From: Kineothrix sp. MB12-C1
Lineage (GTDB): Bacteria; Bacillota; Clostridia; Lachnospirales; Lachnospiraceae
Length of the DNA stretch: 64,000 nt
Assembly (NCBI RefSeq): GCF_030863805.1
Contig: NZ_CP132957.1
Coordinates: 1,240,001 to 1,304,000 of the forward strand
Reading direction: 5' to 3'
Each line of letters opens with the position of its first letter. Position 1 is the first letter of the stretch. Positions 24,098 to 33,461 of this stretch are shown here, piece by piece. A program made the position numbers and the translations under genes. The notes below the pieces were generated by a model. That model had not been told where the DNA came from, made no database searches, and saw nothing but the letters and a program-made list of their open reading frames with translations.

Positions 24098-24838
24098 TTA
24101 TCCTAGGAACTCGTACTTCGTTAGCATCAATCCGCAAGCCGGTGCTGTCGGTCCTGCTGCTTCTCTGTCCTTGGCTGACAGGATATCCGCTATAGCTTCC
24201 GGCTCCCATCTTCCTTTTCCGACCTCCATAAGAGTACCGGCAATAATTCTTACCATATTATATAGGAAGCCATTGCCTTTCACGCGGATAATGATTTCCT
24301 CATCCTCTTTCTCTACCTGTAGGGAATATATAGTTCTTACCGTCGTTTCCGCCTGGGTAGCTATGCTGCAGAAGCTTTTGAAATCGTGTTCCCCAATAAG
24401 ATAAGATGCTGCCCGTTGCATCCGGGATATGTCCAGAGGCCTATAAGTAAAATAAGTATAGAGCCTTTTCGTCGGCAAGGGGAACTGGGCATTCATAATT
24501 CTATATTCATACGTCTTGTGACTTTCCAGTCGGCGGGGATGAAAATCTATCGGCACTTCTTTGGATTCACGAATGCGAATATCCTCAGGCAGCCGTTGAT
24601 TTAAGGCATAAGACATTTTCTCAGCAGGCATTCTGACATTCGTATCGAACACGGCTACGTTACAAAGCGCATGAACACCCGCATCCGTTCGGCTCGCTCC
24701 GATAACCTTAACCTCTTCCCCAAATAATTCGGACAGGCATCTGTTCAACTCTCCTTCAATTGTTCTGGCGTTATCCTGCACCTGGAAACCGCTGTATGCG
24801 GTACCGTCATAAGCAACCGTTAACATCACACGCTTCAT
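24098..24838 (-). CDS. truA: tRNA pseudouridine(38-40) synthase
   Basis: 246 aa; isomerises uridines in the tRNA anticodon arm. It starts MKRVMLTVAYDGTAYSGFQ and carries the catalytic aspartate in GASRTDAGVHA around residue 52, with the conserved VKGNGFLYNMVRIIAGTL near the C-terminus. The longer frame to 24886 adds no family sequence. The ATG at 24838 overlaps the ecfT stop (TTATGA), so translation is coupled. It belongs to the conserved ecfA-ecfA-ecfT-truA-rplM-rpsI neighbourhood of Firmicutes. Confidence 0.96.
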   Translation of the reverse strand: MKRVMLTVAYDGTAYSGFQVQDNARTIEGELNRCLSELFGEEVKVIGASRTDAGVHALCNVAVFDTNVRMPAEKMSYALNQRLPEDIRIRESKEVPIDFHPRRLESHKTYEYRIMNAQFPLPTKRLYTYFTYRPLDISRMQRAASYLIGEHDFKSFCSIATQAETTVRTIYSLQVEKEDEEIIIRVKGNGFLYNMVRIIAGTLMEVGKGRWEPEAIADILSAKDREAAGPTAPACGLMLTKYEFLG

Positions 24839-25641
24839 AATGTAAATATTCTCCCAAAATAAATACAGAAAGCCACATATATCCATGCCACAGCGTACGC
24901 TATCGCATCCTGCCTGCTATATACAAGAGGTTTCATCTTCGTCCGATTATCCCCTCCTCTGTAACATCTGGCTTCCATTGCCATCGCCAAATCGTTAGCA
25001 CGCCTGAATGCAGAAAGAAAGAGTGGTACGAGAAGCGGGACGAGACTTTTTGCCTTTTTAATCAAATTTCCGCTTTCAAAGTCTGCACCTCTGGCAATCT
25101 GCGCCTTCATGATCTTATCAGTTTCCTCCAATAAAATAGGTATGAACCGAAGCGCAATTGCCATCATCATCGAGATTTCATGCACCGGTACGTGCAGTTT
25201 CTTTAATGGGGCCAGCAGCTTTTCCATACCATCTGTCAGCTGGTTCGGCGTGGTCGTAAGCGTCATTAGTGATGAACCGATAATTAAAAAAGTCAGTCTA
25301 ATTGCCATAAATACCGCCAATCGTAAGCCTTCCTTCGTTATCGTCAGCTTCCAGACGCTAATCAATGCCTCACCCGGAGTTAGAAAAAGATTAAATACTA
25401 CTGCTAAAATGAGCAAAAATACAATCGCTTTCATTCCTCTGACAATAAACCGAAACGGAACCTTAGATACTTTTATAAGACATATAAGGAATGCTCCCGC
25501 AATGGCATATCCAACAAAATTATTCACTATAAACAGGGATATAATAAACAGCATCGTAGTCACCAACTTCACTCGTGGATCGAGCTGATGTATGACTGAA
25601 TCTGCATGATAATATTGTCCCAATGTAATATCTCTTAACAT
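24835..25641 (-). CDS. ecfT: Energy-coupling factor transporter transmembrane protein
   Basis: 268 aa with about five membrane segments. It starts MLRDITLGQYYHADSVIHQL DP-like, as usual for EcfT, and carries the two cytoplasmic coupling motifs AQIARGADFES and MEARCYRGGDNRTK, whose Ala-Arg-Gly type residues contact the two ATPases. EcfT links the ATPases to interchangeable substrate-binding S components for vitamins, which must be encoded elsewhere because none is in this window. It follows the second ATPase gene by 80 nt. Confidence 0.95.
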   Translation of the reverse strand: MLRDITLGQYYHADSVIHQLDPRVKLVTTMLFIISLFIVNNFVGYAIAGAFLICLIKVSKVPFRFIVRGMKAIVFLLILAVVFNLFLTPGEALISVWKLTITKEGLRLAVFMAIRLTFLIIGSSLMTLTTTPNQLTDGMEKLLAPLKKLHVPVHEISMMMAIALRFIPILLEETDKIMKAQIARGADFESGNLIKKAKSLVPLLVPLFLSAFRRANDLAMAMEARCYRGGDNRTKMKPLVYSRQDAIAYAVAWIYVAFCIYFGRIFTL

Positions 25642-25721
25642 CTTTTCTCCTATTTAGGCAGTTCTAAAGCCCTATCTTGTGAACCATAACTTTACATGCC
25701 TGCTTACATCATCTATTCTGC

Positions 25722-26570
25722 CTACCCTTTTATTACCTTCAGAATTTCATCCCTGGCTTCTTCAATGTTAATCACATCTTCATTCACCGAGTAACCTCTT
25801 TCCTTAAACGCCTGCATAATATAGGTTACCTGGGGGGCTGCAAGCCCTACTTCTTCCAACTCCTTATAATGGCGGAATACTTTTCTCGGCTCATCATCAT
25901 ACATAACACTTCCCTGATTCATAACAATGATACGGTCTACATACTTTGCCACATCCTCCATACTATGAGAAACGAGAACTACTGTAATTCCTGTTTCCTC
26001 ACGAAGCTTCGCGATTTGGCTTAGAATCTCGTCTCGCCCTTTTGGATCAAGACCTGCCGTAGGCTCATCCAGAATAAGCACCTCCGGCTTCATGGCAAGC
26101 ACTCCGGCAATGGCGACTCTTCTCTTCTGTCCGCCCGATAAATCAAACGGTGACTGATAGAAATACTCATCTTCCAATCCTACCTGCTTTAAAGCCTCAT
26201 AAGCACGAAGCTGCACTTCTTTTTCTGAAAGTCCCATATTCTTAGGACCGAAGCATACATCAGAGAAAACATCGATTTCAAAAAGCTGATGTTCAGGATA
26301 TTGAAATACTAATCCTACATTGCTTCTTAGCTCCTTCTTATTAAAACCCGCTTCCCCTATATCCTCACCGTTATAATAAATATGTCCCGATGTAGGTTTC
26401 ATCAGTCCATTCAAGTGCTGTACAAGCGTCGATTTACCGGAACCTGTATGGCCTATAAGCCCGATAAACTGCCCATCCGGTATTACAAGATTAATATCTT
26501 TTAAGGCCGCTATCTCCATTGTGGTTCCTTCTTCATATATATAACTTACATGGTCAAGAATTATTGCCAT
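25722..26570 (-). CDS. ecfA2: Energy-coupling factor transporter ATPase 2
   Basis: 282 aa. Walker A GHTGSGKSTLV, Q-loop FQYPEHQLFE, signature DLSGGQKRRVAIAGVL, Walker B VLILDEPTAGLDP and switch histidine LVSHSMED are all intact. The N-terminal IILDHVSYIYEEGT and the EHQLFE Q-loop are typical of EcfA2 (also written EcfAB/CbiO2). It pairs with ecfA1 upstream and EcfT downstream to form the energising module of vitamin importers. Confidence 0.95.
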   Translation of the reverse strand: MAIILDHVSYIYEEGTTMEIAALKDINLVIPDGQFIGLIGHTGSGKSTLVQHLNGLMKPTSGHIYYNGEDIGEAGFNKKELRSNVGLVFQYPEHQLFEIDVFSDVCFGPKNMGLSEKEVQLRAYEALKQVGLEDEYFYQSPFDLSGGQKRRVAIAGVLAMKPEVLILDEPTAGLDPKGRDEILSQIAKLREETGITVVLVSHSMEDVAKYVDRIIVMNQGSVMYDDEPRKVFRHYKELEEVGLAAPQVTYIMQAFKERGYSVNEDVINIEEARDEILKVIKG

Positions 26571-26597
26571 CTATTTCTACCTCATACGCATATCTTG

Positions 26598-26688
26598 TTA
26601 CTATTCACAGTCTCATCGTGAATATGTTCACAGCTTCATCATGAACAGCGACAGAAGGCACACAGAATGCAAAAATGCATTTTGGCGC
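26598..26688. repeat. Truncated copy of a TIR-bearing palindromic element
   Basis: Starts TTACTATTCACAG and contains a GAATGCAAAAATGCATTTTG hairpin followed by GCGC, matching the left part of the 139-bp element at 53329-53467. The right terminus is missing; the sequence runs directly into the ecfA1 stop codon. Confidence 0.55.
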
Positions 26689-27534
26689 TTACATTTTAAG
26701 TTCCTGCATAAGTTCTTCACAAGTCAAGATTCCATCCGGAAGATCGATTCCGCTTTTTCTCAACTCATAAGCGAGCAAAGTAACTTGCGGCACATCCAGG
26801 CGCAATTCCTTTAACTTTTCCACCTGTGAGAAAATTTCCCTCGGGGTTCCCTGCATGGCGATGCGCCCTTTATCCATAACGACCGCCCTGTCTGCATGAA
26901 TGATTTCTTCCATATAGTGGGTAATGAGTATTACTGTAATACCCTCTGCATGATTCAGCGCACGAACCGCACGTATGACCTCCTTGCGTCCATTGGGATC
27001 CAACATCGCAGTCGGTTCATCCAATATAATGCATTTAGGATGCATTGCAATTACCCCTGCAATCGATACTCTTTGCTTCTGTCCTCCTGACAACTTGTTG
27101 GGAGAATGCTTTCTGTATTTATACATTCCCACCGCTTTCAGGCTCTCTTCTACTCGTTCCCATATTTCTTTCGTAGGAACACCCATATTTTCCGGTCCGA
27201 AACCCACATCCTCTTCTACCACTTGTCCGATAATTTGATTATCCGGATTCTGGAAAACCATTCCGGCGTTCTGTCTGATATCCCAAAGATATTTTTCATC
27301 TGTTGTATCTTTGCCATCCACCCAGACAGATCCTTCCGTGGGATAGAGAATTGCATTCAAATGCTTGGCAAGAGTGGATTTACCGGAGCCGTTATGCCCG
27401 AGAATCGCAATGAAATCCCCTTGCTTCACATCCAAACTTACCTCATCCACTGCGCGAGTGATTCCTTCTACATTGCCTTCCTCATCCCGTCTGATATATT
27501 CAAAAATCAACTTTTTCGTTTCTATAATTCCCAT
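26689..27534 (-). CDS. ecfA1: Energy-coupling factor transporter ATPase 1
   Basis: 281 aa. Walker [18 protein letters not shown]-loop [20 protein letters not shown], signature [16 protein letters not shown], Walker [14 protein letters not shown] and switch histidine LITHYMEE are intact. The DNQI Q-loop is characteristic of EcfA1. It is the first gene of the ecf-truA block with its own promoter. In related genomes this block directly follows rplQ; here two other genes intervene. Confidence 0.95.
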   Translation of the reverse strand: MGIIETKKLIFEYIRRDEEGNVEGITRAVDEVSLDVKQGDFIAILGHNGSGKSTLAKHLNAILYPTEGSVWVDGKDTTDEKYLWDIRQNAGMVFQNPDNQIIGQVVEEDVGFGPENMGVPTKEIWERVEESLKAVGMYKYRKHSPNKLSGGQKQRVSIAGVIAMHPKCIILDEPTAMLDPNGRKEVIRAVRALNHAEGITVILITHYMEEIIHADRAVVMDKGRIAMQGTPREIFSQVEKLKELRLDVPQVTLLAYELRKSGIDLPDGILTCEELMQELKM

Positions 27535-27581
27535 TTGTTATCCTAAACCCTCAGATTAGTTACCATTTAGTCACGTTTTTA

Positions 27582-27610
27582 ATTGTACTAGAAAATACTA
27601 ACAATTACAA
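27582..27610 (-). promoter_or_regulatory. Promoter of the ecfA1-ecfA2-ecfT-truA operon
   Basis: Minus strand TTGTAA, 17-nt spacer, TACAAT, about 50 nt upstream of the ecfA1 start. Confidence 0.6.
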
Positions 27611-27687
27611 TAGAGCGTATTCATTATTTCATACCTTGTCCGCAGGCGGCCATGATATATTTTTGCACACTCGCTTTGCTCGGCGCA

Positions 27688-27712
27688 GTATAATATTGCT
27701 AAAATATTATAC
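27688..27712. promoter_or_regulatory. Perfect AT-rich palindrome in the ecfA1/M15 divergent region
   Basis: GTATAATATT-GCTAA-AATATTATAC, 10-bp perfect arms, between two divergent genes. It contains TATAAT on both strands, so it may be an operator or simply two opposing -10-like boxes. Confidence 0.4.
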
Positions 27713-27719
27713 TTGTAAC

Positions 27720-27748
27720 GCGACATTCCCCGTAAAATATGATATACT
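27720..27748 (+). promoter_or_regulatory. Possible promoter of the M15 peptidase gene
   Basis: Plus strand extended -10 TGATATACT with GCGACA 17 nt upstream as a weak -35, about 45 nt before the start codon. Confidence 0.45.
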
Positions 27749-27793
27749 TTTTTTGCTCAGTTTTATGCCAAATCAAAGCAAAAGGAAAATGTT

Positions 27794-28753
27794 ATGGACT
27801 TAAAGAAAATTATAAAACCCCTCTTTGTACTGCTGTCTCTTATTATCTTCTGTTCTCTGTTTATAAGAGTATGTGCTCATTCGGAAACTCTTACAGAATA
27901 TGCTGCCAATAATCCCGACCTTGCCTATCCTCAAACTACAGATTATACAGCACAGAAAGAAACAGAACCGATGATTGAAGACTCTTCAAGAAATGACAAG
28001 AAAAGCAGTTCTGAAAAAGAAGATATAACTCATATAGATAATACGAAAGAAACAGACGGAATAATGGAGGATACAATGGATATTTATCCCGAACGAGTAG
28101 AATACATGCCGGACTTTTATTACGAACCACTTTCTGATGATATTAAAAAGAGAATTACAGGAATCTCCTATCCGGTAAGCGAGGAAAATAAGGATACAAC
28201 TTTAGTTACCGCTATGAATATCGTATCCTCTCCGGACGAAATTCAAATCAGTTATGATGATCTTCGCTATGTTAGGGTTCTCTATTATAATTTCAAGGGG
28301 ATTGTTCGCACCGGCGAATTAATTTGCAATGAGGCAATTGCCCAAGATCTCGTTGAAATTTTCTATGAATTATATGAAAATGAATACCAGATAGAGCAAA
28401 TATCCCTTATCGATGAATACGGCGGAGATGACGTCTTATCTATGCTGGATAATAACACCTCCTGCTTCAATTACCGTGTAGTTGATGGTACCACTAGCCT
28501 TTCGAAACATGCACTCGGGCTTGCCATCGATATCAACCCTTTCTTCAACCCTTATGTCGTATATAAAAACGACGGTACTACATACATCTCACCACAAGGC
28601 AGTGAGACATATGCAGACCGCTCAAAAGAATTCGCTTATAAAATTGATGAAAATGATCTATGCTACAAACTCTTTACAGAGCATGGTTTCACATGGGGCG
28701 GTAATTGGAACTCCCTCAAGGACTACCAACATTTCCAAAAGGTTCCGAAATAA
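27794..28753 (+). CDS. M15-family metallopeptidase, membrane-anchored
   Basis: 319 aa, one of few plus-strand genes. A hydrophobic N-terminal anchor or signal (residues about 6-27) is followed by a charged, low-complexity linker to about residue 110 and a C-terminal peptidase M15 domain. Zinc-site motifs are SLSKHALGLAIDINP and DYQHFQ near the end, with WGGNWNS before the latter. Relatives are D-alanyl-D-alanine carboxypeptidases or L-Ala-D-Glu endopeptidases acting on cell-wall peptides outside the membrane; the exact bond cleaved is not predictable. It ends two bases from the convergent neighbouring gene. Confidence 0.88.
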   Translation: MDLKKIIKPLFVLLSLIIFCSLFIRVCAHSETLTEYAANNPDLAYPQTTDYTAQKETEPMIEDSSRNDKKSSSEKEDITHIDNTKETDGIMEDTMDIYPERVEYMPDFYYEPLSDDIKKRITGISYPVSEENKDTTLVTAMNIVSSPDEIQISYDDLRYVRVLYYNFKGIVRTGELICNEAIAQDLVEIFYELYENEYQIEQISLIDEYGGDDVLSMLDNNTSCFNYRVVDGTTSLSKHALGLAIDINPFFNPYVVYKNDGTTYISPQGSETYADRSKEFAYKIDENDLCYKLFTEHGFTWGGNWNSLKDYQHFQKVPK

Positions 28754-28755
28754 AT

Positions 28756-29682
28756 CTATCGGTTCACCGATACCGCCATTCTATGGTAGGTATGCCTTAC
28801 TCCGCGGATGGCTACTGAATATGCCATAATATTTTCCGGCACAGCCATTCCCGGATATCCGGCATCTCCGATATGATGAATATCCGTTCCCGTCATCTTG
28901 CACATCAGAGCAATCTGCTTAATCGTCTCTACATCTGCTCCTTCTTGTGACGTTCCTATCGCAGTAATAGTCAGCACTCCTTTGCTATGAGCGAAGGAAA
29001 CCAATTCTCTAATATATTCCGTCGTAATTCCGGGAACAGTCGCCGGTGCAGGAAGTAGGATGATATCCGCTCCTGCTTCTACAAACTCTGCAATATCTTC
29101 CTTCGTAATGATATTCTCCCCGCCTTCTCCGATAATACCGGAAGCATGCATTTTACCAGCCGCCAAGATCAACTTATCGCCTAACTCTTTCGACATCGCT
29201 TTCAAGGAATCACTTATCGCCTTATTACTTACACCATTGCCTGGATTTCCTGTGAGAAGAACCATATCTACACCCATTTCGCTTGCTTTTCTCGCATTAT
29301 CCACCGTCGCCCTGCGTCCTTCGGACATCTCCCACAAGGAACCTTTATTTCCCTCCGCGATCGAGTCTTCCACCGGCTCCAAATTAATCCCTATCATCCT
29401 CCCTGTAAGGCGCTTCAACTCCCTCACCGTTTCCTCCGGATCTACCTTGGGAAGCCCTTGTATAACAGGCTTTACTACATCGAACATATTAAGAAGCAAC
29501 ACATCTGCCCCCATAGATGCCGCAAACTCCGCATTAGTCACATCAGAAAGAATCGGCATCGTGATTCCGATGCATTCACACGCTACTACCCGTCCTTCAC
29601 TTCCTGCGATAGAACTCAAATAATCTTCCTTCGTAAATCCCGCAAAATCCGAAGAAACACAATCCAACATCCTCTTAGCCAT
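28756..29682 (-). CDS. DUF7916-type predicted TIM-barrel protein of unknown function
   Basis: 308 aa. It begins MAKRMLDCVSSDFAGFTKED and contains repeated strand-helix patterns ending in glycine-rich loops (ADVLLLNMFDVVKP, MGVDMVLLTGNPGNGVSN, ADIILLPAPATVPG, GTDIHHIGDAGYPG), which suggest an eightfold barrel binding a phosphate. Homologues are often labelled haloacid dehalogenase-like or PEP-mutase-like, but no HAD motif is visible. I cannot assign a reaction. It is convergent with the M15 peptidase gene and sits between the ecf block and the alpha operon. Confidence 0.7.
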   Translation of the reverse strand: MAKRMLDCVSSDFAGFTKEDYLSSIAGSEGRVVACECIGITMPILSDVTNAEFAASMGADVLLLNMFDVVKPVIQGLPKVDPEETVRELKRLTGRMIGINLEPVEDSIAEGNKGSLWEMSEGRRATVDNARKASEMGVDMVLLTGNPGNGVSNKAISDSLKAMSKELGDKLILAAGKMHASGIIGEGGENIITKEDIAEFVEAGADIILLPAPATVPGITTEYIRELVSFAHSKGVLTITAIGTSQEGADVETIKQIALMCKMTGTDIHHIGDAGYPGMAVPENIMAYSVAIRGVRHTYHRMAVSVNR

Positions 29683-29927
29683 AACCTTCTCCTTTTCCTC
29701 TCTTAAAAAGTTAATAATTGAATCCTTCGATAAAAAACTTCTACCATTTCTAAAACTTCCATTACTTCCTATATCTTACAGTCTTTCACTATTCCTATAT
29801 ACAATTACAACTTTTCCTTAACTTCGATACTCCTTGGACTTCACTCAAATTTACATATTCTAGAACTTCATTATCTTATATATTCATTCATACCACTATT
29901 ATCCCAGCCTATCATTTCGCAACCTTC

Positions 29928-30163
29928 CGCAGGATTTTACTTGGCGGTTTGATTTTACTTCCTGCAACATGCAATTAGGATTTTCTTAATGGAATAACAA
30001 ATAACCCAGGGCAAATGTTGCAAGGATGCAACATTTAGGAATCACGGTACAAGGATGTACCTTGATTCCGACCCGTCCGCCTTCGAAACTTATCCATTCC
30101 ATTTAGAAAATACAACTGCATGTGCCGGAAGATAAATCAAAGCCGCCGAGCAAAATCCCTTCG
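29928..30163. repeat. Large imperfect palindrome with two central hairpins
   Basis: About 65-70 bp at each end are imperfect inverted copies (GCGGTTTGATTTTACTTCC and ACATGCAATT on the left; AAGATAAATCAAAGCCGC and AACTGCATGTGCC on the right). In the middle are AAATGTTGCA-AGGA-TGCAACATTT (30013-30036) and a GGAATCA..TGATTCC hairpin (30038-30069) whose loop again contains AAGGAT. It carries no open frame. The rest of the 29683-30295 gap holds only the rplQ terminator. Confidence 0.65.
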
Positions 30164-30247
30164 TAAACCAAGCAAATAATATACAAAACATATAAAACCC
30201 CACACAGAAAAACATATGAAGCTTTTACAACTTATCTATATTATAAC

Positions 30248-30275
30248 AAAGGAGACTGCCAAAGCAATCTCCTTT
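30248..30275 (-). terminator. Terminator of the ribosomal superoperon after rplQ
   Basis: AAAGGAGA/TCTCCTTT stem with a 12-nt loop, 20 nt after the rplQ stop. T-rich sequence follows on both strands. Confidence 0.65.
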
Positions 30276-30295
30276 TATCATTTATTCCTATGAAC

Positions 30296-30901
30296 TTATA
30301 CTAATTCGAGAACAACTTCCATAGCTGCATCGCCCTTACGTTGTCCAATCTTAATGATTCTCGTGTAACCACCGTTACGGCTTGCATATTTCGGACCATA
30401 CTCATCGAAAAGCTTTCCAACAAGGTCAGCTTCCTTTGTTGCTTTCTTTTTGCCTGCGTTAGTAGAAGGAACTTCTGTTACAGGATATAATACCTTTAAC
30501 ATCTGTCTTCTTGCATGCAATCTGGAAGGAAGATCTTTTTTGATTTCTTTTTCTACTTCATCGTAAACAGTTACTGTCACACCATTTTCGATTCTTAAGA
30601 TTTTGCCGTCTTTATCGCGGTGTGTCTCAGAAAGAACCTTTTTGGTATCTTTGTCAACGATTTGTTTTACTCTATTACCGTCTTTATCCTTACGAGCTAC
30701 TTTCGCTGTAACTTTTACGGTTTCGAAGTTGTCTTTTTCTTTAGCAGCAAGTGCAATAAGACCTTCAGCAATTTTCTGAACTTCTTTTGCTTTTGCCTGT
30801 GTGGTAATAATTTTACCATGGTACAATAAATTAGTTACCTGATTTCTAAGTAATGCTTTTCTTTGGTCAGATGTTCTGCCAAGTTTTCTGTATTTTGCCA
30901 T
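30296..30901 (-). CDS. rplQ: 50S ribosomal protein L17 with internal insertion
   Basis: 201 aa, against about 112-130 in most bacteria. Conserved ends are [19 protein letters not shown] and [21 protein letters not shown] charged segment of about 70 residues (roughly 54-126, from [10 protein letters not shown] to IKKDLPSRL) is inserted just before the conserved HARRQ motif, with a further Lys-rich patch after it. The frame is unbroken and the insert looks lineage-specific rather than an error. Last gene of the alpha operon, followed by a terminator. Confidence 0.96.
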   Translation of the reverse strand: MAKYRKLGRTSDQRKALLRNQVTNLLYHGKIITTQAKAKEVQKIAEGLIALAAKEKDNFETVKVTAKVARKDKDGNRVKQIVDKDTKKVLSETHRDKDGKILRIENGVTVTVYDEVEKEIKKDLPSRLHARRQMLKVLYPVTEVPSTNAGKKKATKEADLVGKLFDEYGPKYASRNGGYTRIIKIGQRKGDAAMEVVLELV

Positions 30902-31067
30902 TTTTACGGCTCCTTTCTCTCAAACAGGGAATTCCCCTTATGGTACATCCGGCCATGCTCTTTGGACTTATTTACCGAATGCTGATTCCATATCATGAGC
31001 CCGCACGCATACGCTCTTTGGACTTATTACACATGCGTTTTCACGAATCTATAAACACAGTTTACTT

Positions 31068-32024
31068 TTATTCCTCGCTGGGATTAAGCTGTAAACCGAG
31101 TTCCTTTAATTTAGCCAAAACTTCCTCCAAGGACTTGCGTCCTAAGTTACGAACCTTCATCATATCTTCAGGCGTTTTGTTTGTTAATTCTTCCACCGTA
31201 TTGATTCCGGCTCTCTTCAAACAGTTATAGGAACGAACAGAGAGTTCAAGCTCATCAATGCTCATTTCTAATACCTTTTCTTTTTCATCATCCTCTTTTT
31301 CTACCATAACTTCTGCCGTTTTGGCATTTTCAGATAGATCGATGAAAAGACTTAAATGTTCGCTGAGTACTTTTGCAGCCAAACTAACCGCTTCGTCGGG
31401 AACTAAAGTTCCGTTCGTATACACATCGAGTGTCAGTTTGTCATAGTCCGTAATCTGACCTACACGAGTGTTCTCAATCGTCACATTTACTCTTTCAACA
31501 GGTGTATAAATGGAATCGATTGCAATCACACCGATTGGCAAATCTTCCAATTTGTTCTTATCGGCGCCTACATAACCTCTGCCTTTTGAAATGGTAAGCT
31601 CCATATACAATTTTGTATCTTTTCCGCTTAAGGTAGCGATTACTAAATCGGGATTTAAGATTTCAATATCCTGATCCACCTGAATATCGGATGCCTTTAC
31701 AACACCTTCGCCGTCAAATTCAACATATGCCGTCTTAGGTTCATTTGTATCGCTGTTATTTCTAATAGCGAGACCTTTAATATTCATAATGATTTCGGTA
31801 ACATCTTCCTTTACGCCCGGAATGGAACTGAATTCGTGTAAAACTCCTTCAATCTTCACCTGACTTACCGCAGCACCAGGTAAAGAAGAAAGCATAATTC
31901 TTCTTAATGAGTTGCCCAGCGTAATGCCATAGCCTCTTTCTAAAGGTTCTACTACAAATTTGCCATACTTTTTATCTTCAGAGATTTCTGCAACCTCAAT
32001 ATTGGGTCTTTCAAAATCAAACAC
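31068..32024 (-). CDS. rpoA: DNA-directed RNA polymerase subunit alpha
   Basis: 318 aa. The N-terminal domain ([20 protein letters not shown], then [20 protein letters not shown]) dimerises and nucleates polymerase assembly. A linker near 230-250 leads to the C-terminal domain with helix-hairpin-helix [18 protein letters not shown] that contacts UP elements and activators. Position between rpsD and rplQ is the conserved alpha-operon order. Confidence 0.98.
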   Translation of the reverse strand: MFDFERPNIEVAEISEDKKYGKFVVEPLERGYGITLGNSLRRIMLSSLPGAAVSQVKIEGVLHEFSSIPGVKEDVTEIIMNIKGLAIRNNSDTNEPKTAYVEFDGEGVVKASDIQVDQDIEILNPDLVIATLSGKDTKLYMELTISKGRGYVGADKNKLEDLPIGVIAIDSIYTPVERVNVTIENTRVGQITDYDKLTLDVYTNGTLVPDEAVSLAAKVLSEHLSLFIDLSENAKTAEVMVEKEDDEKEKVLEMSIDELELSVRSYNCLKRAGINTVEELTNKTPEDMMKVRNLGRKSLEEVLAKLKELGLQLNPSEE

Positions 32025-32125
32025 TGCAAATACCCTCCTTTACGAACAATTATATCTAAGTCGTTAAGCAGATAAGAAGAATTCTCCTTATCTGCCTAAT
32101 TTTTCTGTTATAATGAAATCTTATC

Positions 32126-32719
32126 TTACTTAGAATATAACTCGACTATAAGCATTTCATTAACGGGAACATCGATCATCTCTCTTGTAGGGAGCTGCTT
32201 AATTGTTCCTTTCATAGCTTCCTGGTCAACATCCATCCATTCAGGAGTAAGTCTTCCACCGGTAACCTCGAGGATTTCTTTATATCTCTGTAAGGATTTG
32301 GATTTTTCTCTTACTTCAACTACATCTCCAGCTTTTACCAAGTAAGAAGGAATATTTACAGCCTTGCCATTTACAAGGAAGTGCTTATGTCCAACTACCT
32401 GTCTTGCTTCTCTTCTTGTTCTCGCAAGTCCCATTCTAAACACTACATTATCAAGTCTGCTCTCGAGCATAGTCATAAGGTTTTCACCTGTAAGACCTGC
32501 CATCATTCTATCAGCTCTTTCATAGTAGTTTCTAAAGGGTTTCTCAAGAACACCGTAGATAAATTTTGCTTTCTGTTTTTCTCTTAATTGAAGACCATAC
32601 TCGCTTATTTTCTTGCCTGATCTTACCGCTCTGTTTGATTTCTTATCATATCCTAAAAAAGAAGGCTCAAGTCCTAAAGCTCTGCATCTTTTTAAAACTG
32701 GTACTCTGTTTACTGCCAT
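32126..32719 (-). CDS. rpsD: 30S ribosomal protein S4
   Basis: 197 aa with the S4 RNA-binding domain MLESRLDNVVFRMGLARTRR and QVVGHKHFLVNGKAVNIPSY. The N-terminus VPVLKRCRALGLEPSFLG lacks the zinc-cysteine set found in some S4 proteins. S4 initiates small-subunit assembly and represses its own operon in several bacteria. The unusually long structured spacer before it may be its target. Confidence 0.97.
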   Translation of the reverse strand: MAVNRVPVLKRCRALGLEPSFLGYDKKSNRAVRSGKKISEYGLQLREKQKAKFIYGVLEKPFRNYYERADRMMAGLTGENLMTMLESRLDNVVFRMGLARTRREARQVVGHKHFLVNGKAVNIPSYLVKAGDVVEVREKSKSLQRYKEILEVTGGRLTPEWMDVDQEAMKGTIKQLPTREMIDVPVNEMLIVELYSK

Positions 32720-32994
32720 TTCGGGCTCCTTTCTGAATAAAGGCCTATAAGCCTTTCACTATTGTTTACAACGTAAGTTCTTAAGAACATTACGCATTCT
32801 TCCAACATGCTGCATATCCGCCTGGTAGACGGAATGTTTGTTACTATTCAGCCTACGGCTTCCTAGCAACAATTCATGCACAGAAATACTGCTATGCAGT
32901 ATTGCGCGCTTGCCACACTCAGGTTTTCTGTGACCTTCGTTCACAAAAAACGCCTCGCGGTGTTGATGACGGAACTGTAACGAATATTTCGCAA
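32720..32994 (-). promoter_or_regulatory. Structured rpsK-rpsD spacer with terminator-like hairpin, candidate S4 leader
   Basis: 275 nt without a gene inside the alpha operon. On the minus strand, in order: AACACC-GCGA-GGCGTT followed by TTTTT (32943-32964, terminator-like), ATACTGC/GCAGTAT (32888-32904), a nested TTGTT..AACAA stem around AGCC-GTA-GGCT, CGTAA-GTTC-TTAA-GAAC-A-TTACG (32772-32794), and AAAGGC/GCCTTT just before the rpsD ribosome site. The layout suits attenuation and translational control; the S4 role is inferred. Confidence 0.5.
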
Positions 32995-33390
32995 TTATAC
33001 GCGGCGGCGTTTGGGAGGACGGCATCCATTGTGAGGAACGGGTGTTACGTCTCTGATACTCGTTACTTCAACTCCACAAGCCTGAAGTGCACGGATTGCT
33101 GCCTCACGTCCTGAACCTGGTCCTTTAACCATAACATCAACTGTTTTCAAACCATGTACAAGTGCAGCTTTTGTAGCAGTTTCTGCCGCCATCTGTGCTG
33201 CGTACGGAGTAGATTTCCTTGAACCTCTAAAACCAAGACCACCAGCACTTGCCCAGCTGAGAGCATTTCCTTCGTTGTCTGTCAATGTAACAATTGTATT
33301 GTTAAAAGAAGACTGGATATGTGCCTGTCCGTGTTCAACGTTTTTCTTGACACGTTTCTTTGTTACTTTTTTTGCAACTTTCTTTGCCAT
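32995..33390 (-). CDS. rpsK: 30S ribosomal protein S11
   Basis: 131 aa. Typical core: [20 protein letters not shown], then [20 protein letters not shown], and the C-terminal [19 protein letters not shown], which binds the 16S platform. The Lys/Val-rich N-terminus is common in clostridia. Preceded by rpsM and followed by a long structured spacer. Confidence 0.98.
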   Translation of the reverse strand: MAKKVAKKVTKKRVKKNVEHGQAHIQSSFNNTIVTLTDNEGNALSWASAGGLGFRGSRKSTPYAAQMAAETATKAALVHGLKTVDVMVKGPGSGREAAIRALQACGVEVTSIRDVTPVPHNGCRPPKRRRV

Positions 33391-33461
33391 TTTAAACTAA
33401 CCTACTTTCTCGACTTTTCATTTCCTGTTACATTTATTGTAACTGTTACTTTCGTTCTTAA

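Noticed and set aside
32759-33025. 88-codon frame in the rpsK-rpsD spacer
   Set aside because: It overlaps the end of rpsK, follows the hairpins of the spacer and has no typical protein composition. The region is better explained as structured leader.
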